From Verrucomicrobia bacterium UBA1412 (lineage in GTDB: Bacteria; Verrucomicrobiota; Verrucomicrobiia; Limisphaerales; UBA1412), in assembly GCA_002305615.1 (NCBI GenBank), contig DBPU01000069.1:1-11818 (forward strand): a stretch of 11,818 nt of DNA. The letters run 5' to 3'. Below the pieces are notes generated by a model. That model was given only the letters and a program-made list of their open reading frames with translations, did no database searches and was not told the DNA's origin. Made by a program: the position numbers and the translations under genes. Positions 6,419 through 11,818 of this stretch are shown piece by piece. Within the stretch, counting starts at the first letter, position 1. The number at the start of each line of letters is the position of its first letter.

Positions 6419-6431
6419 CGAGGAAAGAAGG

Positions 6432-6626
6432 CTAGCAGTTTTTCTTTTTTTCAGTGCGAGCGCAAGGGGTTTGAATCTCTTCAAGGAACCGAAGAGCTTC
6501 TGATAACGTCGCTCTTCCGCCTCGCATCGTGAAGCCGCGAGCTTTCATGTAAACCACGTACCTGACCGACCGCCCGAGCGCGTCGGCCAGCTCACAAACC
6601 GATAAAAGTTTATTCTCCTTTTCCAT
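6432..6626 (-). CDS. Small helix-turn-helix protein (MerR/excisionase-like)
   Basis: From the ATG at 6626 this is a 64-residue protein. Residues about 6-50 look like a winged helix-turn-helix of the MerR/excisionase type: LLSVCELADALGRSVRYVVY as helix-turn-helix, then MKARGFTMRGGRATLSEALRFLEE, with a short wing (MRGGRAT) and a closing helix. Such proteins bind DNA or assist terminase and excision complexes. The tail is basic and ends in Cys. The frame is open further upstream, with ATGs at 6677 and 6644, but only the ATG at 6626 has a good ribosome binding site (AAAGGA four bases before it). That start overlaps the large terminase end by 17 bases. It occupies the place of a gpW-type gene but is not similar to gpW. 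Its role, regulatory or structural, is unknown. Confidence 0.65.
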   Translation of the reverse strand: MEKENKLLSVCELADALGRSVRYVVYMKARGFTMRGGRATLSEALRFLEEIQTPCARTEKKKNC

Positions 6627-8541
6627 CGTTTCCTTTCTCTCCATTTTCAATTCTATCCACCAAACAAAGCGCTCCAAATTTAAGGGCCAACGCCAGCTGC
6701 ATTACCTCACAATCCAGAAGATGGTTAGGCCAGTTGTTTGTCCTTTTTTGCCAGGTGTAAGTAGTTAAACCAAAGGCTTCTTTTCTCTTTTTTACCTCTC
6801 CCATGAGGTGCAAGCGGTATTCGTCAGTATCCAATTCTGCCGCGATCTCCCACTTTTCGGGGGTTTTTCTCCTTCTGAGGCGCTCGAGGATGTCTTTGAG
6901 AATCTGACTGTTAAACTGTAGAATCTGGATTCCAAACTCTTTTTGTGACAAACGCGCCTCTCCAAAGCCCCATATCCTGGGGTTATGGTATTCGTCAAAC
7001 CAGCCCTGGTTTTTCCCAAAGCCTTTCATGGGCGTCCATCCCACCACAATCCGGGTCGACTTCCAGGGAAACTTCGGATCATAGGCCCGCTGCCGCAGCA
7101 CTCCGTGATTGGCGCATTCCGCATACACTGTGACCGGATCAAAACCTGAATCGATGCCGACTCCGGTATCATGCACACCTAGGCGCTTCTGGATTGCAGC
7201 AAAGTCCACAAAGTCTTTGCAATTGCCGTGCTCAATCAGCCGGGAATTCCCAGTGAGTTTATCCCAGGCCCGGCACACCCACCAAACATGCGGCTCCAAA
7301 GCCTGGAAGTCTGCTGTTAAAAAGCGCGCCCATTGTCCCTCTCCAAGTGGCGCGTCCTTTGACACAATCCACTCCGTTCTGCGGACGTCTTCCTGGGCGA
7401 TCCAAGGCTCGGCGAGGTCTCCATTAACAAAACCTTGCAGCCCCTGGAGGCTTCTTTTCTCTTTGAGAAATTTGACGGCCAGCTTACCGACGCTGCATGA
7501 GGGGGAAGTCGCATAGAGAGACGATAACTGATAGCTCCGATAAGTAGTTCCCGCTTTCTCTGCCGTCGGCTGCCATTTTCCATGCGCGATAATCTGCATC
7601 TTTTCCATGTCTCCAAACTTACCTTTACAATAAGGGCATTCAAAGTGAGCGCTCTTTTCAACTGCATCATAATCCCAGGTGTCTCCGATCTTCGCCTCAG
7701 CATCCCATTTGACGTATGCTTCACACCCTCTCTTCGGGAAGGTGTAAAAGTTTGGTGACCATGCGAGAAGGAGGTCATTTTCGCAGTGAGGGCATGGCAC
7801 AAAATAACGCCTCTGGTCTCCCTTCAGATATTCCTGCCAGATTAGCCCTTCCTCGAGGCAAGGTGTGGAAGTTTTTATTCTCTTGGGATTTGGGGCGTTT
7901 TTTACGCGCTGTTCAGCGAGACTAACGGCGTTTGCCTCACCACGGACCTCCATCGGGAACTTGTCTGTTTCATCCAGAATTACGATATCGCAAGGAGTCG
8001 AGGCCAACCCAGACGCAGAATTTGACCCAGTAAAGTCGATAATCGTTCCACCCACTTTTTGCTGCATTTTTTTCAAAGCGTACTGCCCCCGGATCAAAGT
8101 TGCAGTGGATGAGGCCCGTAACATTGGAATCCAGCGCGTATCCGCGAAGGTGCCGGCCACTTCCCGGCCTGTCATTACCCAAAGAATGCGCGCGTTTCGA
8201 TTGCAGCATACCCAGTTAGCATTGAGCATGAGAGCTGACGTCTTTCCGGTCTGGCTCCCGAAAACAAGACAGACGTCATTCACGCGCCAATCCACCATAG
8301 CTTCGACTGGCTCAATAATGTATTCCCGCCCCTTTGTCTCAAAAAATCCGCTGTTGTTTGGCTCGTTGAATCGGACGTTTTTCGCGGCCCATTCGGTTAT
8401 TGGCTCTTTGGTTGGCAAGCGGAAAAGGTCTCGAGTGAAAGTCATCCAGCGCTTGTAAGCACCGGCCCGGTCTGGCTTTAGCTCCTTCGGCTTCCATTCC
8501 GTGAAAGCCTCACACTCTTTTTTAAACTTACTCTGAATCAA
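6610..8541 (-). CDS. terL: Terminase large subunit, lambda GpA family
   Basis: This 643-residue ATPase-nuclease cuts concatemeric phage DNA and drives it through the portal into the prohead; lambda A is 641 residues. Visible are the early family motif NVRFNEPNNSGFF (residues 55-67), Walker A GSQTGKTS (95-102), Walker B DIVILDETDK (185-194) and two zinc-binding Cys pairs, CPHC (250-253) and CPYC (302-305), between the ATPase and nuclease domains. The nuclease acidic residues are probably D410 (TADFQ), D464 (GIDSG) and D610 (NHLLDCEVMQ). The start is TTG at 8541, overlapping the small subunit by 14 bases. The next in-frame Met is residue 33, which would cut off conserved sequence, and a strong site stands before the TTG. 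Nothing essential seems missing. The assignment is secure. Confidence 0.96.
   Translation of the reverse strand: MIQSKFKKECEAFTEWKPKELKPDRAGAYKRWMTFTRDLFRLPTKEPITEWAAKNVRFNEPNNSGFFETKGREYIIEPVEAMVDWRVNDVCLVFGSQTGKTSALMLNANWVCCNRNARILWVMTGREVAGTFADTRWIPMLRASSTATLIRGQYALKKMQQKVGGTIIDFTGSNSASGLASTPCDIVILDETDKFPMEVRGEANAVSLAEQRVKNAPNPKRIKTSTPCLEEGLIWQEYLKGDQRRYFVPCPHCENDLLLAWSPNFYTFPKRGCEAYVKWDAEAKIGDTWDYDAVEKSAHFECPYCKGKFGDMEKMQIIAHGKWQPTAEKAGTTYRSYQLSSLYATSPSCSVGKLAVKFLKEKRSLQGLQGFVNGDLAEPWIAQEDVRRTEWIVSKDAPLGEGQWARFLTADFQALEPHVWWVCRAWDKLTGNSRLIEHGNCKDFVDFAAIQKRLGVHDTGVGIDSGFDPVTVYAECANHGVLRQRAYDPKFPWKSTRIVVGWTPMKGFGKNQGWFDEYHNPRIWGFGEARLSQKEFGIQILQFNSQILKDILERLRRRKTPEKWEIAAELDTDEYRLHLMGEVKKRKEAFGLTTYTWQKRTNNWPNHLLDCEVMQLALALKFGALCLVDRIENGEKGNDGKGE
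6631..6636 (-). promoter_or_regulatory. Ribosome binding site deciding the start of the small helix-turn-helix gene
   Basis: AAAGGA, inside GGAGAGAAAGGAAACG, ends four bases before the ATG at 6626. The two longer in-frame starts (6644 and 6677) have no comparable site, so the 64-residue form is preferred. Confidence 0.6.
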
Positions 8542-9049
8542 CTTTCTTTCCTTCCTTTACATTTTTGAGAGTGTGAGTGAAACGGTTGAAAAGGTTTGAG
8601 ACGGCAGCCTCCACGATCTCGTTTAACCTCTCCTGAGCGATTACAGCATCGAGCTCAGGAAAGTTCTTAGCGCTTTTCGAGGGAATCGCCAGCAGATCGA
8701 TAATGACAAGCCCGATCGTCGCCCGGAGCCAATCCTCCTGTTCTTCGAGTGAGATTAGGTTTCGCTTTAATAGGTCTAGCTCAATTTGTTTTATGTCGGC
8801 TTCGATTCTTAATTTGCGGCTCTTCTGATCTGTCGCGTTTTGAAAGTAGTTCAAGACGCGCTGGATTGTCAAAACCGTCGGGAAGTTTCTACCTCGTTTT
8901 GAAATGATCCGTTCCTTCTCCCACCGGGTGATGGTTCGCCGATTGACTTGGAGCAGCAAAGCCATTTCGTCAGGACAGAGCTCTCCTGGTATTGGCACTG
9001 GTGATTTGTCAGAGCCAGCTGGGGCGGAAATCGGTGAGGGTTTTTTCAT
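8528..9049 (-). CDS. terS: Terminase small subunit, lambda Nu1-like
   Basis: This 173-residue protein stands directly before the GpA-type large terminase and should recognise the packaging site and hand the DNA to it. Residues about 22-70 form a winged helix-turn-helix of the Nu1 type: LCPDEMALLLQVNRRTITRWEKE (23-45), in which CPDEMALLL takes the place of the usual 'isk.ela.ll' helix, then an R-G-R-N-F-P wing and the helix TIQRVLNYF. A charged helical part, RKLRIEADIKQIELDLLK (78-95), follows. In Nu1-like proteins this segment is the dimer or large-subunit contact region. The C-terminus is helical and basic. The ATG at 9049 lies within the end of the upstream gene (41-base overlap) and has only a poor A-rich upstream site, so coupled translation is likely. 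Confidence 0.82.
   Translation of the reverse strand: MKKPSPISAPAGSDKSPVPIPGELCPDEMALLLQVNRRTITRWEKERIISKRGRNFPTVLTIQRVLNYFQNATDQKSRKLRIEADIKQIELDLLKRNLISLEEQEDWLRATIGLVIIDLLAIPSKSAKNFPELDAVIAQERLNEIVEAAVSNLFNRFTHTLKNVKEGKKVDSE
8550..8557 (-). promoter_or_regulatory. Ribosome binding site supporting the TTG start of the large terminase
   Basis: AAGGAAGG followed by AAAGAAAG stands eight bases before the TTG at 8541, within the end of the small terminase gene. It supports use of this rare start codon, which may lower synthesis of a protein needed in few copies. Confidence 0.65.
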
Positions 9050-9425
9050 CGGATATCTTTTTTTCTTTATACTTTCTAAAAAGTTCTGTCCGTGCTTTGA
9101 TCGCGTTAATACTGGCGTTTATATCCCCAGCGCTTGAGGCCTTACCAAGCTGGTATTCTAATTGAGCCATAGCTTTTCCAACCGCAACGTCTTCATCCTG
9201 TGCCGCAAACGCCTGAAACACTTTATACGTTTGCTTTATGTATTTTGAAAAATCACCTTTTGGAAACTTCTTGTAAAATTCTTCATATATTAGATTCTCT
9301 GGTATACCTTTTATAATAAGATTATAACAGAACACCTCCATTTCTTTATTCTCGATACCTTTAGAATTTAAAGGTACTAAACTGCCGGAGGGCGTATCTG
9401 TAATTTTTGTTTTCTTGATTTTCAT
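9009..9425 (-). CDS. Unrecognised helical protein upstream of the terminase genes
   Basis: This 138-residue protein is not recognised. It is largely helical and polar: a basic N-terminus, a middle part (MEVFCYNLIIKGIPENLIYE, residues 29-48, then a YIKQTYKVFQAFA helix) that could contain a helix-turn-helix, and a C-terminal helix (DINASINAIKARTELFRKYK, from about 100). The arrangement is reminiscent of small packaging proteins, but a Nu1-like small terminase is already present downstream. The ATG at 9425 overlaps the upstream gene by 65 bases and has no clear ribosome binding site. An alternative ATG at 9341 (residue 29) would leave a 19-base gap instead and start at the better conserved-looking part. 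The end overlaps the small terminase gene. Real coding is supported by its place in the operon. Confidence 0.6.
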   Translation of the reverse strand: MKIKKTKITDTPSGSLVPLNSKGIENKEMEVFCYNLIIKGIPENLIYEEFYKKFPKGDFSKYIKQTYKVFQAFAAQDEDVAVGKAMAQLEYQLGKASSAGDINASINAIKARTELFRKYKEKKISDEKTLTDFRPSWL

Positions 9426-10041
9426 GATGATTGAAGATTAAATCCATTGCATGATTAAAAAAATTGAACAGGTCCTTATCATCTCGGAGTGAGATGGTTT
9501 CCATCCTTGGGTTAAAATTCAGATTCATGCTTGTCTCTCCGTAAATGCTGTAGATATCATTTTTTATCAATAACAATTTTGCATGATTCCGCGTTATCAC
9601 GATGCTTTCAGCTCCGAATTGTCTTCTGATTTCAGCAGTGATCGAAGGCTGCCGTTTTTGAAATGTTGAATCAATTAGAAGTCGGAATCTTTTGAAAGAA
9701 CCATTACGAAGCATCGCAAGTAATTCAGAACAGTCAGCTTTCGCAACTGTCCAGGTTGACATCGTCACTGAGACGGTCCCAATTTGTTCAATGACTGCTT
9801 TCAAAATATCAATCAGCGAAAATTGGCCCATCGTGAAACCAGTCACATAAAAGTCAGGTGCGATTTTACCAAGAAAGTCTTTTGCCGTTTTTTCTCGACT
9901 GAGCAGTTTCATTTCGTGCTTCAGATTGGTTTTTACTTTTCCACGGTAGACAATCGGCTGGCTTGAAATGTCGGAGAGGCTTAAAGAGTGGACCTCTCCG
10001 CACAATTCTTTCATATCGGGTGACAAATCAAACTCTTCCAT
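9361..10041 (-). CDS. Phospholipase D-like (HKD-type) protein
   Basis: From the ATG at 10041 this is a 226-residue protein. Its C-terminal half resembles the single-motif PLD fold found in nucleases: strands such as FRLLIDSTF and ESIVITRNHAKLLLIKNDIY, with a His-x-Lys pair (H153 and K155) and then GETSMNLNFNPRMETISL, matching the usual G-S-x-N after the motif. The Asp expected four residues after the Lys is not in register (the nearest is D162), so catalysis is uncertain. Enzymes with one motif normally act as dimers, and members of this superfamily in phages are often nucleases. The ATG overlaps the radical SAM stop by one base (TGATG). A TTG three bases earlier is possible. Its position directly before packaging genes recurs in phages, but its role is unknown. 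Confidence 0.6.
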   Translation of the reverse strand: MEEFDLSPDMKELCGEVHSLSLSDISSQPIVYRGKVKTNLKHEMKLLSREKTAKDFLGKIAPDFYVTGFTMGQFSLIDILKAVIEQIGTVSVTMSTWTVAKADCSELLAMLRNGSFKRFRLLIDSTFQKRQPSITAEIRRQFGAESIVITRNHAKLLLIKNDIYSIYGETSMNLNFNPRMETISLRDDKDLFNFFNHAMDLIFNHHENQENKNYRYALRQFSTFKF

Positions 10042-10760
10042 CAACCTCTATACTTCTCCAAGTCTTTTTTAATATAAAAGGCTTTGCCATCAAGAGCCAA
10101 CTCAACATTCTCTAAGAATTTCTTCCAATCTATTCTTTTTTCAACTATTGGATAATGGTTTATTTTCCCGACTTTCCAAAAAGTGACATAGTCTTTGAGT
10201 TCGTCGATAATCGAGAGGGATTCGTAAGGATCAACCACGGGTTCCATCGAAACCCAGGTATAGATTCCCATCCCGTGCGCTTCTTTAACAGCGGCTATTC
10301 TCTCTTCAATTGGTGGCGCGCCCGGTTCCCATTCTGCTCTGAGCTTTTCGCTCCTAAAAATGATGGTGCTGCCGAACTTCCAGTTATTTCGTTTCAGCGT
10401 TGGGAAGTCTCTGGAGGCGAGCTTTCCATTCTTTGTTAGAACTTGCACATTGAGCTTGTTCGCCTCAAATATTTTAAGTGCTGTTCTCGTATACTCAGCG
10501 ACCTGTTCGCTTTGGTAGCAATCTGTCATAAAACTAAGCAGGATTTCTCGCTTATCGCCTCTCATCCGCTCAGCTTCTTTCTGCAATTGATCAAAGATGT
10601 TCTTCCGCAAGTAAACCTTTTGCCTCCAATCGTTTTGACTGGTGTGCATTATTGACGGGCAATAACAATACTTGCATCCGTGACTGCAACCGATAACAAG
10701 GTTGCATGCGAGCGGGGAATATTCTAATGCCTTCCCGGACGGCTGGTAGATAATACTCAT
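10041..10760 (-). CDS. Small radical SAM protein (SplB-like group)
   Basis: This 239-residue protein shows the radical SAM cluster signature near its N-terminus: C25-x3-C29-x2-C32 (CSHGCKYCYC), with additional Cys at 19 and 34. These three Cys hold a [4Fe-4S] cluster that splits S-adenosylmethionine to a 5'-deoxyadenosyl radical. Further features fit a partial TIM barrel: strand REILLSFMTDCYQ (72-84), strand NVQVLTKNGK, FGSTIIFRS (128-136), EWEPGAPPIEERIAAV and TWVSMEPVVDP (168-178). The E-P-x-x-x-P near the end resembles spore photoproduct lyase-like and other DNA-associated radical SAM proteins. Substrate and reaction are not known. It lies between a methyltransferase-like gene (ten bases upstream) and a PLD-like gene (overlapping), suggesting nucleic acid modification or repair. 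No ribosome binding site is evident. Confidence 0.82.
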   Translation of the reverse strand: MSIIYQPSGKALEYSPLACNLVIGCSHGCKYCYCPSIMHTSQNDWRQKVYLRKNIFDQLQKEAERMRGDKREILLSFMTDCYQSEQVAEYTRTALKIFEANKLNVQVLTKNGKLASRDFPTLKRNNWKFGSTIIFRSEKLRAEWEPGAPPIEERIAAVKEAHGMGIYTWVSMEPVVDPYESLSIIDELKDYVTFWKVGKINHYPIVEKRIDWKKFLENVELALDGKAFYIKKDLEKYRG

Positions 10761-10770
10761 TTTATGTTAG

Positions 10771-11349
10771 CTAGTTTTTGAAATAAAAATATAACTTCTT
10801 GTCAGAATGATTATATATCTTTATTTCTTTTATATTATTTTTGAACAAATAACCAAGCATTAAGTCAATGTAATTCTTTGAAAATAGCGATTGGCATTTC
10901 TTAACCATGTTCCAATCTATTCCATTTGTTTCGTAGAGTTTTTTTGGTAAAGCACCTAAAACACTTCTAATAGAAGTTACTATTATTACTTTATTTTTTA
11001 GTTTTCTTTGAAATAACAACTCTAAATGCTCAAAAGGAATACCATATGCGTCAACATCGATAATGTCATACTTTTCAAAGTTTAAAGACGGCAAAATCTT
11101 TAGGTTGTCGCCTCTTATGTATTCACCGTTCAACCCTTCTCTCTTATCAATCCGAGTTGTCTTGATCCTTTTGTTTGTACTTTTTGCGACTTTACGCCAG
11201 CAAACGCCATTTCCTCCGAATATTTCCAAAACTTCGATATCTTCTTTGGAAATTTCGTTTAATGTCATAAGCCGTAACGCAACTTTTTCGTTCAACTTTG
11301 AGTTGTCAGTTTGCGTTTTGCGTGACGTCCGCACCCTTCTCTTTTGCAT
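10771..11349 (-). CDS. Methyltransferase-like Rossmann protein, AT-rich
   Basis: This 192-residue protein has a class I SAM-methyltransferase pattern. Motif I is VLEIFGGNGVC (40-50), with the glycines binding SAM; D68 (TTRIDKR) may bind the ribose; GDNLKILPSL (80-89) contributes a further Asp; and YDIIDVDAYGIPFEHLE (94-110) is a motif IV-like segment. The D-V-D-A-Y-G-x-P sequence resembles the DxDPYG of Trm1-type tRNA guanine methyltransferases and of some partner proteins of phage radical SAM-like proteins. Its C-terminus is basic and rich in Phe, Tyr and Ile. The gene is far richer in A and T than the structural genes (8 of 60 bases are G or C at 10781-10840), a sign of recent transfer. The ATG at 11349 overlaps the upstream gene by 44 bases. 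A start at 11268 (residue 28) would remove that overlap. The substrate is unknown. Confidence 0.65.
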   Translation of the reverse strand: MQKRRVRTSRKTQTDNSKLNEKVALRLMTLNEISKEDIEVLEIFGGNGVCWRKVAKSTNKRIKTTRIDKREGLNGEYIRGDNLKILPSLNFEKYDIIDVDAYGIPFEHLELLFQRKLKNKVIIVTSIRSVLGALPKKLYETNGIDWNMVKKCQSLFSKNYIDLMLGYLFKNNIKEIKIYNHSDKKLYFYFKN

Positions 11350-11818
11350 ACTTTATAATCTCAAGTAGTTTTTCTGCTTCCTTCACGTTTACTGTTATCA
11401 GCGCGTGTAGATAATCATAAGGTTTTGTCTGTTGCGTTTCTACAGGCAACACACTCTCTCCCAGTAGATTAGCACGGATTCCAGCCAAATCCAAATCAAA
11501 ATCTTTAAAAATATCTGAGCTCAAGAGATTATCCAACATTAAGTCATCCGTTGCGGAGAGTTCGGCAATCTGATTGTCGGCAATCAGGTCTGCATATTCC
11601 GAGGCGTCGTCATCATACTCCTGAAAGTCCACCGGCACGGATGTTGTCCCCAGTTCTTTCGCTGCCGCCAACCGACCGTGACCGCGAACTATAAAACCAG
11701 ATCTCTTCGAGACAGTTATCGGAGCTCTCCACCCGTTGAATTTAATAATCTTCGCAAGTTGTTTGATCTGCTCTTTTGGGTGTTTATTTGGATTATTCGG
11801 ATTCGGCTTTAGATCATC
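11306..11818 (-). CDS. ParB/sulfiredoxin-like domain protein, N-terminus cut by window edge
   Basis: The frame is open to the right edge, so only the last 170 residues are seen; the start lies outside the window. Visible residues 1-60 form a ParB N-terminal domain: PNPNNPNKHPKEQIKQLAKI, then W-R-A-P-I-T-V, F-I-V-R-G-H-G-R-L-A-A-A-K-E-L-G. The R-G-H-G-R-x-x-A-A signature binds and hydrolyses CTP or acts as a DNA-binding/nuclease site in relatives. The next part, EYADLIADNQIAELSATDDL, is typical of phage ParB-like proteins that accompany DNA methyltransferases. The C-terminal region (about 110-170) is a helical extension of unclear role. It is not a chromosome-partition ParB by context. The next gene, methyltransferase-like, overlaps its end by 44 bases. 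Phage ParB-like proteins are often linked to DNA modification or nicking. Confidence 0.8.
   Translation of the reverse strand, partial: DDLKPNPNNPNKHPKEQIKQLAKIIKFNGWRAPITVSKRSGFIVRGHGRLAAAKELGTTSVPVDFQEYDDDASEYADLIADNQIAELSATDDLMLDNLLSSDIFKDFDLDLAGIRANLLGESVLPVETQQTKPYDYLHALITVNVKEAEKLLEIIKYAKEKGADVTQNAN

Noticed and set aside
6435..6455. The T-rich run at 6437-6451 as a terminator
   Set aside because: On the transcribed strand it is an A-rich run inside the end of the small helix-turn-helix gene, and no stable stem precedes it.
7865..8458. Long plus-strand frames opposite the terminase and other genes (for example 7865-8458, 3767-4105)
   Set aside because: They lie wholly antisense to confidently identified genes, have no recognisable motifs and lack coherent spacing, so they are shadows.
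9361..11818. The ParB-like protein as part of a plasmid-type ParAB partition system
   Set aside because: No ParA is seen, the neighbours are modification-type genes, and the sequence after the ParB domain fits phage ParB-like proteins found with methyltransferases.

Overview
This window looks like metagenomic phage sequence. It carries the DNA-packaging, head and early tail module of a lambda-like tailed phage (probably a siphovirus), with every gene on the minus strand, so transcription runs from right to left. At its left end it is joined to a type I-C-like CRISPR array. The host cannot be named from this sequence. Several genes have strong AAGGAG-type ribosome binding sites, so the host uses Shine-Dalgarno initiation. 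No integrase, tRNA or attachment site is visible, so nothing shows that this is an integrated prophage.

In transcription order from the right edge there is first an accessory block: a truncated ParB-like protein (11306-11818), an AT-rich Rossmann methyltransferase-like protein (10771-11349), a small radical SAM protein (10041-10760) and a phospholipase D-like protein (9361-10041). Packaging follows: an unrecognised helical protein (9009-9425), a Nu1-type small terminase (8528-9049) and a GpA-family large terminase (6610-8541). The head genes come next: a 64-residue helix-turn-helix protein (6432-6626), a possible gpW-like head-tail joiner (5967-6347), the portal (4479-5963), a single-chain ClpP-like protease/scaffold/major capsid fusion (2471-4489) and a virion protein with two MBG-like beta domains (1753-2457). 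The last part holds connector and tail-completion genes resembling lambda FII, Z and U (1425-1751, 730-1428, 275-733), then the first 36 codons of a small membrane-protein-like gene starting at 269. Most neighbours overlap or are only a few bases apart, so the block reads as one long operon. The only noticeable gap is 6348-6431.

The main discovery is at the left junction. The phage open reading frame starting at 269 stops being phage sequence exactly where a CRISPR repeat begins (162/163). The last 35 bases of phage sequence (163-197) have exactly the length of the two complete spacers in the array, and they are preceded on the crRNA-sense strand by 5'-TTC (200-198), the canonical type I-C PAM in its expected place. 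The simplest reading is that 163-197 is both a CRISPR spacer and its matching protospacer in the phage, and that the assembler crossed from one genome to the other through this shared 35-mer. If so, the contig is a chimera, and the chimera records a bacterium whose type I-C array targets this phage.

Other points of interest are the protease-capsid fusion with an in-frame internal ATG at the domain boundary, the MBG-domain virion protein, the ParB/methyltransferase/radical SAM/PLD cassette, and a three-copy GCGCAG array with an exact 10-base period in the only real intergenic gap.
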